A stretch of 64,000 nucleotides of DNA from Pseudolactococcus sp041800635 (GCA_047833645.1 CP181259.1:496001-560000), one strand, 5' to 3'; shown: positions 33,963 to 43,180, counted from the first letter of the stretch. A program made the numbers and translations. The notes: a model not told the origin generated them from the letters alone.

Positions 33963-35756
33963 TCAAATCGACTTGTCCCCATCTTCTGATGGTGTCAGGG
34001 TCTCTTTGATCCGACGGGCGACTTCGTAAGGAATGCCCGCTTCGTGAATCGCTTCAGGCGTGGCCGCTTGTATATTGGTCAGAGACTTAAAGGTACGCAT
34101 TAACTTCTGCTTGCGCTTAGGGCCTAGGCCGTCAATGCCGTCCAATTTGCTAGAAAATGAATTCTTCGAGCGAACTTGTCGGTGAAAGGTGATGGCAAAT
34201 CTGTGAACTTCATCTTGGATCCGCTGCAACAAGAAAAATTCCTGACTTTGGCGACTCAGTGGCACGACTTCCAGTGGCTCACCAAACAGGAGCTCTTGCG
34301 TTTGGTGCTTATCATTCTTAGCCAAACCGGCAATGGGAATATCGAGCCCCAAGCTATCAAGTATTTCCTTAGCCGCATTAATCTGGCCAACACCACCATC
34401 CATGATGATTAAATCAGGTAGGATACCATCTTCTTTGATGGCACGACTATAGCGCCTTAAAATCACTTCGCGCATACTGGCATAGTCGTCCGGACCTACA
34501 ACAGTCTTAATCTTGTACTTGCGATAATCTTTATTAGAGGGTTTTCCGTCAACAAAAACAACCATGGCACTGACCGGACTTGTTCCCATAATATTGGAGT
34601 TATCAAAACTTTCAATTCGATGCGGTGTCGGAATATTCATGATGGTGCCAAGATTTTCAATCGCACCTTGAGTTTTTTCGATATGTTTTTCAGTTAATTC
34701 GAATTTCTGTTGGAGACTAACACGTGCATTTTTAGTCGCTAAATTAACCAACTGCTTCTTTTCACCTCGAGACGGCTGAATAACATTGGTTTGTGTCAAA
34801 GCCTGAACAGATGCCAAATCAATATCCGATGGAATGAAAATTTCTTTGGGAATAAAGTGACTTGTCCCCTTGTAAAATTGACCAATATAGGTCAAAAAAT
34901 CTTCATCCGCATCATTATAATAGGGAAATAGATTGACATCACGCTGAATGAGTTTCCCTTGGCGGACAAAGAATACTTGCACACACATCCAACCTTTATC
35001 CACTGCGTAACCAAAGACATCTCGGTCCTGTAAATCATGATTCATGACCCGTTGTTTGGTTCTAAGCGTTCCGATATTCTTGACCAGATCGCGATACTCA
35101 GCAGCCTTTTCAAACTCAAAAGCTTCAGCTGCTGTGTGCATTTTCATCTCTAATTCCCTGATGATTTTATCTTCACCACCATTGAGAAACTTAGTAATCT
35201 CCTCTGTCATTCCCTCATAAACCTTGGGATCAATATCAAAGACACAGGGTGCCAAACACTGATGCATATGATAATAAAGACATACTTTGTTGGGCAAGAC
35301 ATTACACTTGCGCAAGGGAAAAATCCGATCCAGCAGCTGTTTAATCTCATTTGCCGCCCTAACATCAGGATAAGGCCCAAAATACTGAGCGCGATCCTTC
35401 TTAACTTGCCGCGTAATCAAGAGACGCGGGTACTTCTCGCGTGTGATTTTGATGAAAGGATAGGATTTATCATCCTTAAGTAAGATATTGTACTTGGGCA
35501 TATTCTCTTGGATCAGATTAATCTCCAAGAGCAATGCTTCGATATTTGATTCAGTAACAATAAATTCAAAATCGACAATTTCTGACACTAATAGTTCAGT
35601 CTTAGTATCATGAGACCCACGAAAATAAGACCGCACGCGATTTTTCAGATTTTTGGCTTTGCCAACATAGATAATCGTCCCATTTTTATCTTTATGCAAA
35701 TAACAGCCAGGATTATCTGGTAAGATGGCTAGTTTTGCCATGATATTCTCATTCAT
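33963..35756 (-). CDS. uvrC: Excinuclease ABC subunit C
   Basis: UvrC makes both incisions around bulky DNA lesions in nucleotide excision repair. The product has 597 residues. The GIY-YIG nuclease domain is at the N-terminus (PGCYLHKDKNGTIIYVGKAKNLKNRVRSYF). A UvrB-interacting UVR motif lies near residue 205 (EMKMHTAAEAFEFEKAAEYRDLV), and the RNase H-like domain carries ESFDNSNIMGTSPVSAMVVF near 370. The C-terminal helix-hairpin-helix is LDGIDGLGPKRKQKLMRTF. It is transcribed alone from a promoter about 150 bases upstream. Confidence 0.97.
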   Translation of the reverse strand: MNENIMAKLAILPDNPGCYLHKDKNGTIIYVGKAKNLKNRVRSYFRGSHDTKTELLVSEIVDFEFIVTESNIEALLLEINLIQENMPKYNILLKDDKSYPFIKITREKYPRLLITRQVKKDRAQYFGPYPDVRAANEIKQLLDRIFPLRKCNVLPNKVCLYYHMHQCLAPCVFDIDPKVYEGMTEEITKFLNGGEDKIIRELEMKMHTAAEAFEFEKAAEYRDLVKNIGTLRTKQRVMNHDLQDRDVFGYAVDKGWMCVQVFFVRQGKLIQRDVNLFPYYNDADEDFLTYIGQFYKGTSHFIPKEIFIPSDIDLASVQALTQTNVIQPSRGEKKQLVNLATKNARVSLQQKFELTEKHIEKTQGAIENLGTIMNIPTPHRIESFDNSNIMGTSPVSAMVVFVDGKPSNKDYRKYKIKTVVGPDDYASMREVILRRYSRAIKEDGILPDLIIMDGGVGQINAAKEILDSLGLDIPIAGLAKNDKHQTQELLFGEPLEVVPLSRQSQEFFLLQRIQDEVHRFAITFHRQVRSKNSFSSKLDGIDGLGPKRKQKLMRTFKSLTNIQAATPEAIHEAGIPYEVARRIKETLTPSEDGDKSI

Positions 35757-35909
35757 ACTGTGGCCAGCCTTAAATATTTCAATTTGACCATTTTGATCCT
35801 TTCTCCTTTTAATTCATAGATACTGCCCTAGTTTATCGCTATACTTGTGTACAGTGTTTCAGCTACGAAATTATAATTTAAAAGCCGTTATTAGCACCAC
35901 TTTCTTTCC

Positions 35910-35943
35910 ATTATATCAAAAAAACGCCCTTTCTACTGAAAGG
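35910..35943 (-). terminator. Sortase terminator fused to uvrC promoter
   Basis: CCTTTC (minus strand 35938-35943) pairs with GAAAGG (35928-35933) around TACT-type loop, followed by GCG and seven T (35918-35924), then GA-TATAAT (35910-35915). About 150 bases of leader separate this -10 from the uvrC ATG. Confidence 0.8.
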
Positions 35944-35971
35944 ACACTCTTGATATAGAAGAGAAGGTCAT

Positions 35972-36724
35972 TTAAGTTTTTGACACCAAGTCAGCCTGAA
36001 TGACAAGTCGACCATCCGCATTGTCCCCAACGCTAGAACAAGCATACAAGGTCAGCTACGGCTTACCTACACTATCTGCCATCTTATCGGTCACCAATCG
36101 GTGATCGGCGCTCTCATCCCCATCAATGCTACTAATCTTAAAGGTATAGTAACGTTGATCGGCATGTTGATAGACCGTGATGAGGTCACCCATTTTTAAA
36201 GTTAAGTGGGAGATCTCCAAAGGACGATGAGGATTAAGGGAGTGATCTTGATATTGCAATAAGCCACTAAAGCCAACTTGGGGATTATCCGAGCTGTGAC
36301 TGGCTAATATGTAATTATCCACTCCTAAGACTTGGTCCCGTTTATCTGTACAGGCCTCAAAAAGTTTGTCATAGGAGCTGGCTTCTGTCGACCCCGCCCC
36401 TTTGATGATGGGCAAATCAATGCCAACTTGATTGATGATGATACGCCCAAGCTCAGTATGGCCATCATCATTATCCTGCCGATCAACCGTCATCGGACGA
36501 ACGAGAGGTGGCGCTGCTGGCTCAGAACTTGGGGCACTGGCACTTGAATCGCTGGTTGTCTGACTGATTTTCTTCTCGATTTTTTGCGTCACTCGGGCTG
36601 TTTGACTCGCTGGCTTAAAAGAAATTATCCCCCTCTCCAGCAAGAAGACACCCAGAGCCAGCAACAAAACCAGACAAAGGCCAATCAGAAGCCCTCGCTG
36701 ACGTTGTCGTTCTTGATGTGCCAA
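35972..36724 (-). pseudogene. Class A-like sortase interrupted by an amber codon
   Basis: A membrane sortase that would anchor wall proteins. There is a basic N-terminus, one membrane segment (about residues 11-29, LLIGLCLVLLLALGVFLL), a Ser/Ala/Pro-rich linker, and a sortase fold with the catalytic histidine in ILASHSSDNPQVGFSGLL. The frame then meets TAG at 36056-36058. In the same frame it continues LTLYACSSVGDNADGRLVIQADL, carrying the catalytic cysteine and arginine, to a TAA at 35972. So one nonsense codon removes both catalytic residues. The start is also poor: the only usual codon is TTG at 36724 without a ribosome site, whereas a GGGGTGAG site lies before an ATC at 36754. It follows the wall-protein gene, its likely substrate. 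Confidence 0.85.
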
Positions 36725-36815
36725 CTGGCGCTGCTTTTGAACACGACTTCTGATCGTCTCACCCCATTTCCCAAAACAAATAGCGCCTAACGACTGTTAG
36801 ACACGATCTGTGAGT

Positions 36816-38105
36816 TCACTTTCTTATTTCGCAAATTTTTTTGCGGTAAATGACAGCTGCCGAACCGATCACAGCGATGATCGCTGAAAGGATAGGGAAG
36901 GTAGTCTCAGCACCCGTTTTCCGCACTGGCGACTCTGATGTCGTCGGATTTTGTGTCCCCGGTGTGCCAGTTTCTGGAATCGTCGCATTGCCTGCCACTA
37001 AGGCATAGTAAGAAAAATGCGTCGTCGTGAAGACATAGGTATCACCTACGACTTTGCCGTCGAGTTTTTCCTTGGTTTTCCCATCATCACTGACATAGTA
37101 AATCGCCAATTGAGATTTGTCAAAATACGCTGGGATCGGTACCGACACTTCTACACTACCGTTCGGTTGCACTTTGGCACCAGCTTTAAGCAAGGAAATG
37201 TCAAACAGTTTTACCTTGTTACCAGGGAAGAGCTGTTGAACCAAGCTGAGGAACTTAGGATCAGTGACGTCTTGGATGTCGAGTTTCGCATCAGGATCAG
37301 GTGTGGTCGGTGTGCCAGGCTCAGGGGTCGATTGCGAAATTTCATGTGTAAGATGAATACGCCGATAACCTGAAGCCACTCTGATTACATAATCATCTGT
37401 TTCAGATATAGAGCCATTTTCGGTGGTGAAGGCATAGGTAAATCCACTTCTTTCCACACCATTCACAAAAATTTTAACAACGCGATCCATAACCTCTTCA
37501 TAATCAAATGTAATGTCACCATACTGATTTGCGGCACTAACTTTCTTTTGAATGAGATTACCGGATATTCGATTATATTCAAGAGATAGCGTCACATTTT
37601 CTTCACTGATTATGCTATGGAACACTCGATTATCCTGAATGGTGATGAGCTTAGCTTCAGAAACGGCATAATACTTACCATCACTCAGCTGATAATTCCC
37701 GCCCTCTGGAATTTCCTGTTCCGTAGCAACTTCAACTAAAAACGGCGTGCCAACCTGGCCAGTTTTTGTCACATACTGATAATCTGCCTCAGACCAAGTG
37801 CGGTAGGTAAACGACTTGTCAAACATACTTGCAAACCGAACGGCGTACTCTCCATCCTCAAACGGCGAACCATGAGGATAAGCATTAGTAAGATTAAAGG
37901 TCACACCTGTTTTAAACAGCTGCTCAGAACCAGCATTCCAAATAAAGGCACCTTTGTCCCCATCAACTGCGCCATAACCAAATGAGTGCTGATAATTATC
38001 TAAAATGACCGTCACAGGTTGTGGTGTCACGGTGTCTGCCGCACTCCCAGGGAACCAACTCACTGCGCCCACAACAAGCAAGCACAAGGCTAGCAGGGAT
38101 TTCAA
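36816..38105 (-). CDS. Secreted cell-wall protein with degenerate sorting signal
   Basis: An exported surface protein, 429 residues from the TTG at 38105. It has a signal peptide (SLLALCLLVVGAVSWFPGSA) and beta-rich domains without recognisable name. A module near residues 300-380 (VKLFDISLLKAGAKVQPNG ... HFSYYALVAG) is common in Gram-positive wall proteins. The end has a sorting-signal layout, hydrophobic stretch plus RKK tail, but the pentapeptide is VRKTG rather than LPXTG; an IPETG lies 16 residues earlier. The start is doubtful: AAAGGAAG precedes an in-frame ATA at 38118-38120, exactly where an ATG is expected (x-RKFVLKSLL), while the TTG is too far from it. Adhesion or surface structure is inferred. 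Confidence 0.75.
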   Translation of the reverse strand: MKSLLALCLLVVGAVSWFPGSAADTVTPQPVTVILDNYQHSFGYGAVDGDKGAFIWNAGSEQLFKTGVTFNLTNAYPHGSPFEDGEYAVRFASMFDKSFTYRTWSEADYQYVTKTGQVGTPFLVEVATEQEIPEGGNYQLSDGKYYAVSEAKLITIQDNRVFHSIISEENVTLSLEYNRISGNLIQKKVSAANQYGDITFDYEEVMDRVVKIFVNGVERSGFTYAFTTENGSISETDDYVIRVASGYRRIHLTHEISQSTPEPGTPTTPDPDAKLDIQDVTDPKFLSLVQQLFPGNKVKLFDISLLKAGAKVQPNGSVEVSVPIPAYFDKSQLAIYYVSDDGKTKEKLDGKVVGDTYVFTTTHFSYYALVAGNATIPETGTPGTQNPTTSESPVRKTGAETTFPILSAIIAVIGSAAVIYRKKICEIRK

Positions 38106-38168
38106 AACAAATTTTCTTATAAACTTCCTTTCAACCGTTTAAAAAAATTTTTTTATAGGCATTGACGC

Positions 38169-38216
38169 TTAAGGTTACTACGCAAGTATTAACCTTAAAT
38201 ATAGTGTACTATATTT
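38169..38216 (-). promoter_or_regulatory. Two overlapping inverted repeats upstream of the wall protein
   Basis: TTAAGGTTA (38169-38177) and TAACCTTAA (38190-38198) form one perfect 9-bp repeat with a 12-base loop. AAATATAGT (38197-38205) and ACTATATTT (38208-38216) form a second, with a two-base centre, overlapping the first by two bases. The second looks like a dimeric repressor operator over a -10-like TATA; the first would fold in the leader. I see no clear -35. Confidence 0.6.
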
Positions 38217-38336
38217 GAATTTTCTGTTATTTTCGTTAAAAAAGTCGTCCCATAATATTTCAGAGGAGTTTTTTTATTATTTTTCTATCCTTTAAATTTT
38301 ATCAAAAAAGAAAATGTTTTATCTTAAAACGACATC

Positions 38337-38363
38337 AAAAAAAAACGCCCTTTCGGACGTTTT
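38337..38363 (-). terminator. rpsA terminator
   Basis: Minus strand ACGTCC (38355-38360) and GGGCGT (38345-38350) around GAAA, followed by nine T; it begins 13 bases after the rpsA stop. Confidence 0.92.
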
Positions 38364-38375
38364 GACAACCTTTAA

Positions 38376-39617
38376 TTAAAAGTTGTTGATATCGAAATCA
38401 TCACCTAAGAAGTCAGCAAGTGAGAAGCCTTCTTGTGTTTCTGGCAATGTGTATTCTGGTTTCGTATTGCGACGTGGCGCACGTGGTTTAGCATCACGAC
38501 GTTGTCCACCTTGTGCAGCGTTACCCGAATCGTTTGAACGTTCTTTACGTGCAGGCGCTTCAGTCAAAGCTTTGATAGACAATGAGATACGTTCTTCAGC
38601 TGGTTTCACGTCAAGTACTTTAACTTGAACGGCTTGACCTACTGACAAGACATCTTTAGCGTTTTCAACACGTTCCCAAGAGATTTGAGAAATGTGAACC
38701 AAACCTTCAACACCTGGGAAGATTTCAACGAAAGCACCGAAATCAGTGATACGTTTAACTGTACCATCGAGAACAGAACCAACTGGTGCTTTTTCATCGA
38801 TGTCATCCCATGGGCCAGGCTGTGTTGCTTTAAGAGAAAGTGAGACACGACCAGCTTCTTCGTCAACTTTCAAGACTTTAACTTGAACAGTTTCGCCAAC
38901 TTTAACAACATCGCTAGGTTTTTTAACGCGTCCGTGAGCCAATTCAGTCACGTGAACAAGTCCGTCAACACCACCAAGATTGATGAAAGCACCAAAGTCA
39001 GTTGTACGTGCAACAGTACCTTCAACGATATCACCTTCGTGCAAGTTAGCAAAAGCTTCAGCACGTTGTGATTTAGATTCTTCTTCGATAACCGCACGAC
39101 GGCTCAAGATGAAACGTTTTTCAGCAGCGTTCACTTCGATGATTTTAGCGTCAAATTCTTCACCGACAAATTTCTTAGTATCGCGTACAAAGTAAGTGTC
39201 AATCATAGATGCTGGGATGAAACCACGAACACCGTTGAAGTCTACAGACAAGCCGCCTTTAACGTCTTTCAAGACTTTAACAGTGACAACTTCGCCTTCT
39301 TTGCCTTCAAGGTCAGCAAAAGCTTTACGTGCAGCAAGACGTTTTTCAGAAAGCAAGTAAACGTTAGCGCCTTCTGATTCTTTACCGACGATTTGCTTCA
39401 CAACCAAGAGTTCTTTAACTTCACCAGCTTTGACGAAGTCATTTATATCAGCGTCACGTTCGTTAGTGAGTTCACGAAGCGTCAAAACGCCTTCAACACC
39501 TGTACCAACGATTGCTACAGTAGCTTGATCGCCTTCAACAGTAAGGATTTCACCGCTTACGACGTCACCGACTTTAACGTCACCGACGCTGTTCAATAAT
39601 TCTTCAAATTCGTTCAT
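38376..39617 (-). CDS. rpsA: 30S ribosomal protein S1 (four-domain form)
   Basis: RNA-binding protein S1 homologue, 413 residues, involved in translation initiation of weakly structured mRNAs. It has four S1 domains, at about residues 16-85, 104-172, 193-265 and 280-350 (the last two with TDFGAFINLGGVDGLVH and TDFGAFVEIFPGVEGLVH). These are fewer than the six of Escherichia coli, as is known for lactococci and streptococci. The tail is basic and then acidic (RRDAKPRAPRRNTKP ... FLGDDFDINNF). A strong TTGGAGGAAA site is present, somewhat far from the ATG. It is transcribed alone, just after the trp operon terminator. Confidence 0.96.
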   Translation of the reverse strand: MNEFEELLNSVGDVKVGDVVSGEILTVEGDQATVAIVGTGVEGVLTLRELTNERDADINDFVKAGEVKELLVVKQIVGKESEGANVYLLSEKRLAARKAFADLEGKEGEVVTVKVLKDVKGGLSVDFNGVRGFIPASMIDTYFVRDTKKFVGEEFDAKIIEVNAAEKRFILSRRAVIEEESKSQRAEAFANLHEGDIVEGTVARTTDFGAFINLGGVDGLVHVTELAHGRVKKPSDVVKVGETVQVKVLKVDEEAGRVSLSLKATQPGPWDDIDEKAPVGSVLDGTVKRITDFGAFVEIFPGVEGLVHISQISWERVENAKDVLSVGQAVQVKVLDVKPAEERISLSIKALTEAPARKERSNDSGNAAQGGQRRDAKPRAPRRNTKPEYTLPETQEGFSLADFLGDDFDINNF

Positions 39618-39705
39618 TTTTTAAAAAGTTTCCTCCAACAATTTGACTAGTACACATCTTTTTACGACAGATACAGTCCTAATGTTTATCTTAACATAAA
39701 TATTC

Positions 39706-39741
39706 CTAAAAAGAAAGCGATTTTTGACTAGAAATCGCTTT
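39706..39741 (-). terminator. trp operon terminator
   Basis: AAAGCGATTT and AAATCGCTTT (39714-39723 with 39732-39741) form a 10-bp stem, followed on the minus strand by a T-rich CTTTTT. It begins five bases after trpA. Confidence 0.88.
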
Positions 39742-39746
39742 TTATT

Positions 39747-40520
39747 TTAAATTTGACTCGCTTTTTGCAAAAATTCAGCAATTTCAGCCGTTTTGCCTTC
39801 ATGTAATCCCTTGACAATGTAGGAGCCGACGATGACACCGTCAACCGCTTTGCGGAAATTTTCAACGTGAGCGATGGACGACACCCCAAATCCAGCGAGG
39901 ACAGGCGCTTCAGAAATCTCAGCTAATGTCGCCAAGTGTTGATTCAAATCTGCCCGATAATCGTGACCAGCGCCCGTGACACCATTGACCGTCACAGCAT
40001 AGATGAAACCTTGGGCATCTGCCACCAATTCAGCTTGGCGTTCTGGGATACTGGTCAACGTCACAAGTGGCACTAAAGCAATATCAGTGTCTGCTAAAAA
40101 TGGGGCAATCATACTTTCGTGTTCGCGTGGGACATCAGGTAAAATCAAGCCTTTGACTGGTGTATCTTTGAGGTCATTGACAAATTTTTCGATGCCGTAT
40201 TTATAGATGGGATTGAAATAGGACATGATGACCAGTGGCACCTCTGTCTTAATCGTTTTTAGGGTTTCGATGACGTTGGTCAAAGTCGTCCCCTTTTTCA
40301 AAGCACGAATCCCCGCTAATTCAATCACAGGGCCGTCTGCTACTGGATCTGAAAAGGGGATACCGACTTCAATGGTGCTGGCGCCATTGGCCACCAAAAA
40401 GTCGATGGTTTCAGGGAGTCCGGCGATGCCATCTGCGTGGTCGCCCGCCATGATATAGGGCACGACCAGGGTTTTGCCGGCTGATTTGAGCGTTTCTAAG
40501 TGTTGGCGTAAGGTTTTCAT
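39747..40520 (-). CDS. trpA: Tryptophan synthase alpha subunit
   Basis: TrpA cleaves indole-3-glycerol phosphate to indole and glyceraldehyde 3-phosphate, passing indole through a tunnel to TrpB. I start it at the ATG at 40520 (MKTLRQHLETLKS), which follows AAAGGAG and lies one base after the trpB stop; this gives 257 residues. Catalytic glutamate and aspartate are in ASTIEVGIPFSDPVADGPVI near residue 50. GVTGAGHDYR and VLAGFGVSS are the phosphate-binding and C-terminal motifs. It is the last gene of trpEGDCFBA. Confidence 0.97.
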   Translation of the reverse strand: MKTLRQHLETLKSAGKTLVVPYIMAGDHADGIAGLPETIDFLVANGASTIEVGIPFSDPVADGPVIELAGIRALKKGTTLTNVIETLKTIKTEVPLVIMSYFNPIYKYGIEKFVNDLKDTPVKGLILPDVPREHESMIAPFLADTDIALVPLVTLTSIPERQAELVADAQGFIYAVTVNGVTGAGHDYRADLNQHLATLAEISEAPVLAGFGVSSIAHVENFRKAVDGVIVGSYIVKGLHEGKTAEIAEFLQKASQI

Positions 40521-40521
40521 C

Positions 40522-41721
40522 TTAAAATTCTCCTTTTTCAGCACGCGCTTTAATCTGCGCGACGTCCTTGTCACCGCGGCCGCTGAGGCAGACGATGATG
40601 CTCTCGTCTTTACCGTAGCGTTTCGCTAATGTCGGCAGTTGGGAAATGGCGTGTGAGCTTTCTAGGGCGGGGATGATACCTTCAGTGACGCATAGCATTT
40701 TGAACCCTGCTAAGGCTTCATCGTCAGTGGCTGAGATGTACTCTGCGCGACCTGTTTCGTTCCAGTGACAGTGCTCCGGACCGAGGCCTGGGTAGTCCAA
40801 ACCGGCTGAAATACTGTAGGCCTCTTGCACCTGACCATTTTCATCTTGCAGTAAGCGCATGATATTGCCGTGAAGAACGCCATCTGTGCCGCGATTGATA
40901 GAGGCAGCCGTTTCACCGCTATCAAGACCACGACCAGCAGCCTCAACCCCTATCATGGCAACCGATGCATCATTAACAAAAGGATAAAAAAGTCCTGCAG
41001 CATTTGATCCACCACCGACACAAGCCACGACAGCAGCAGGGAGTTTACCTTCTTTTTCGAGGATTTGCGCACGCGCTTCACGTCCGATAATGGCTTGGAA
41101 ATCTCGCACCATTTCTGGGAATGGGGCAGGACCAGCAGCTGTACCAAGGATATAGTGGGTGTCTTCAACACTTTCAACCCAGGCACGAAGGGCAGCATTG
41201 ACCGCATCTTTGAGGACACTAGAGCCATCAGTTACAGGCACAACTTCTGCACCTAAAAGTTGCATGCGGAAAACGTTTAGTTCTTGGCGTTGCACGTCGA
41301 TAGCACCCATGTAGATTTTACAGTCCATGCCAAAGAGCGCGGCAGCGGTTGCCGTTGCGACTCCATGTTGTCCGGCACCAGTTTCAGCGATGATTTTATT
41401 CTTGCCCATTTTTTTAGCAAGCATGACTTGGGCTAGGGCGTTGTTAATTTTGTGAGCCCCTGTATGGTTAAGGTCTTCTCGTTTGAGGTAGATTTTAGCG
41501 CCACCACATTTTTCAGTCAGATTTTTCGCGAAGTAAAGGGGATTTTCACGACCGACATAGTTTTTGAGGAGATCTGCTAATTCGGTTTGGAAAGCCTCGT
41601 CTGTTTTGCTGGCTTCATAGGCTGCTTTGAGTTCTTTGACAGCGTACATCAGTGTTTCGGGTACAAAGGTGCCGCCGTAGGTGCCGAAGAAACCGGCTTG
41701 GTCTGGGTTTTGGTAGGTCAT
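40522..41721 (-). CDS. trpB: Tryptophan synthase beta subunit
   Basis: TrpB joins indole and serine to tryptophan using PLP. The protein has 399 residues. The PLP lysine is in NHTGAHKINNALAQ near residue 88. The AETGAGQHGVATAT block lies near 112, and CVGGGSNAAGLFYPF near 235 binds the PLP phosphate. GTYGGTFVPETL at the N-terminus is typical. It is preceded by a GGAG site and by trpF, 44 bases upstream, and followed by trpA after one base. Confidence 0.98.
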   Translation of the reverse strand: MTYQNPDQAGFFGTYGGTFVPETLMYAVKELKAAYEASKTDEAFQTELADLLKNYVGRENPLYFAKNLTEKCGGAKIYLKREDLNHTGAHKINNALAQVMLAKKMGKNKIIAETGAGQHGVATATAAALFGMDCKIYMGAIDVQRQELNVFRMQLLGAEVVPVTDGSSVLKDAVNAALRAWVESVEDTHYILGTAAGPAPFPEMVRDFQAIIGREARAQILEKEGKLPAAVVACVGGGSNAAGLFYPFVNDASVAMIGVEAAGRGLDSGETAASINRGTDGVLHGNIMRLLQDENGQVQEAYSISAGLDYPGLGPEHCHWNETGRAEYISATDDEALAGFKMLCVTEGIIPALESSHAISQLPTLAKRYGKDESIIVCLSGRGDKDVAQIKARAEKGEF

Positions 41722-41765
41722 GGTGTCTCCTTATACGTTATGGTAAGTTTGAGATAATTTATCGT

Positions 41766-42377
41766 TTATGACATTTTAGTTTGTGCAGATGAGATGAATT
41801 GCTCTATTTTAGTCAGGTCTTTATGCCCCTCACTCTCAACCCCACTCGACACATCAACTCCAGTCGGCTTAAAAACAGCAATGGCTTGACTGACGTTCTC
41901 GGGATTCAAGCCTCCGGCTACAAAAAAGCGGTAGCCGTCTAAAGCGGTCAAATCGACCTTTTCCCAATCGAAAGATTGGCCACTGCCACCGGCAAATTGG
42001 GCTGGCGGGGCATCTAGTAGGATTGTGTGGGCTTTAAAATCGGCGATAGCAGCTGGTATTTTGCCGTCTTTGATGCCAAAAGCCTTAATAACGGGCACGC
42101 CAACTTGTGCCGCGTAGGCTGCGCTTTCTTGCCCATGAAGTTGTACCATGTCGAGCCCGACTTTGGCTACCACTTCTTGGACAACTGCCAAGTCTTCATT
42201 CACAAATAAGCCGACTTTTTTGACTGTTTTCGGCACATCTTTTGCCAAATATTTGGCGTATTCTGGCGTGACTTGGCGCTTGCTTTCGGCGAATACAAAC
42301 CCGATATGCGTCGCACCAGAGGTCACCGCCGTTTCAACAGCTGCGTGTGTTGATAAACCGCAAATTTTAATCCACAT
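41766..42377 (-). CDS. trpF: Phosphoribosylanthranilate isomerase
   Basis: TrpF isomerises N-(5-phosphoribosyl)anthranilate to the carboxyphenylamino deoxyribulose phosphate, the third step of the tryptophan branch. The ATG at 42377 gives MWIKICGLSTHAAVE, which fits the family start (xxVKICGxxx with the catalytic cysteine), and a product of 203 residues. A longer frame to 42422 would add 15 residues inside trpC. FVAGGLNPENVSQAI and GVDVSSGVES at the C-terminus bind phosphate. It overlaps the end of trpC by 11 bases. Confidence 0.95.
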   Translation of the reverse strand: MWIKICGLSTHAAVETAVTSGATHIGFVFAESKRQVTPEYAKYLAKDVPKTVKKVGLFVNEDLAVVQEVVAKVGLDMVQLHGQESAAYAAQVGVPVIKAFGIKDGKIPAAIADFKAHTILLDAPPAQFAGGSGQSFDWEKVDLTALDGYRFFVAGGLNPENVSQAIAVFKPTGVDVSSGVESEGHKDLTKIEQFISSAQTKMS

Positions 42378-43137
42378 GGCGCTTGACCTGAAGTCCTTTC
42401 GCCGCTGCTTTTGGGTTCCCATCCTTCATCAAGGCTTCGCCAACGAGGACTGCACGGAAATCATGAGCTACGATTTCAGCTTCAACAGGCGACTTAATCC
42501 CAGACTCCGAGATATAAAAGCGACCGTTTTCTTGTAAGGCGACCAAGTCCAGACTGTTCTGAATACTAACTTCGAATGTCTTGAGATTGCGATTATTAAC
42601 GCCAATCAACTCAGCATTAATCCGATGTGCAATCGCTAGTTCTTCAGCATTGTGCACTTCGACCAAGACTTCTAATCCAAGTGATATCGCATAGTCATAC
42701 AAGTCTTGCAAGTCTTTTTCAGTCAGACAAGCAACGATCAGCAAGACAATCGTTGCCCCACTATTGACCGCACGCGCAATCTGCTTTTTATCAATGATAA
42801 AATCCTTGTACAGTACTGGCACATCAACGTTTTGGGCAACCAAGCGCAAATCATCAATCGAGCCTTTGAAAAAAACAGGGTCTGTTAAAACTGAAATAGC
42901 TGAAACGCCCGCTGCCGCATAACTTGTCGCTTGCTCTAAGACATCGACAGTCATATTGATGGCACCAAGTGATGGTGAGGCACGTTTGACTTCACCAATC
43001 ACTTGTAAGGTCTCAGGATTTTCACGCAGTCGCTCGATAAATCCCTTGACTTGCCGAACTTTTTCAGGTGTTTCCATGACCATTTCTGCCACTTCGACTT
43101 GCTTTTCTGCTAATATTTTTTCGAGAAAATTTTCCAT
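42367..43137 (-). CDS. trpC: Indole-3-glycerol phosphate synthase
   Basis: TrpC closes the indole ring, forming indole-3-glycerol phosphate with loss of CO2. The TIM-barrel protein has 256 residues. VIGEVKRASPSLG near residue 46 holds the catalytic glutamate and lysine. VLYKDFIIDKKQIARAVNSGA near 110, LIGVNNRNLKTFEV near 178 and ISESGIKSP are the remaining phosphate and active-site loops. AAAGGAAAG lies before the ATG, 43 bases after trpD. Confidence 0.97.
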   Translation of the reverse strand: MENFLEKILAEKQVEVAEMVMETPEKVRQVKGFIERLRENPETLQVIGEVKRASPSLGAINMTVDVLEQATSYAAAGVSAISVLTDPVFFKGSIDDLRLVAQNVDVPVLYKDFIIDKKQIARAVNSGATIVLLIVACLTEKDLQDLYDYAISLGLEVLVEVHNAEELAIAHRINAELIGVNNRNLKTFEVSIQNSLDLVALQENGRFYISESGIKSPVEAEIVAHDFRAVLVGEALMKDGNPKAAAKGLQVKRHVD

Positions 43138-43180
43138 TACTTGTCTTTCCTTTTGAGGTGATCGATCAGACCACGCCGTA

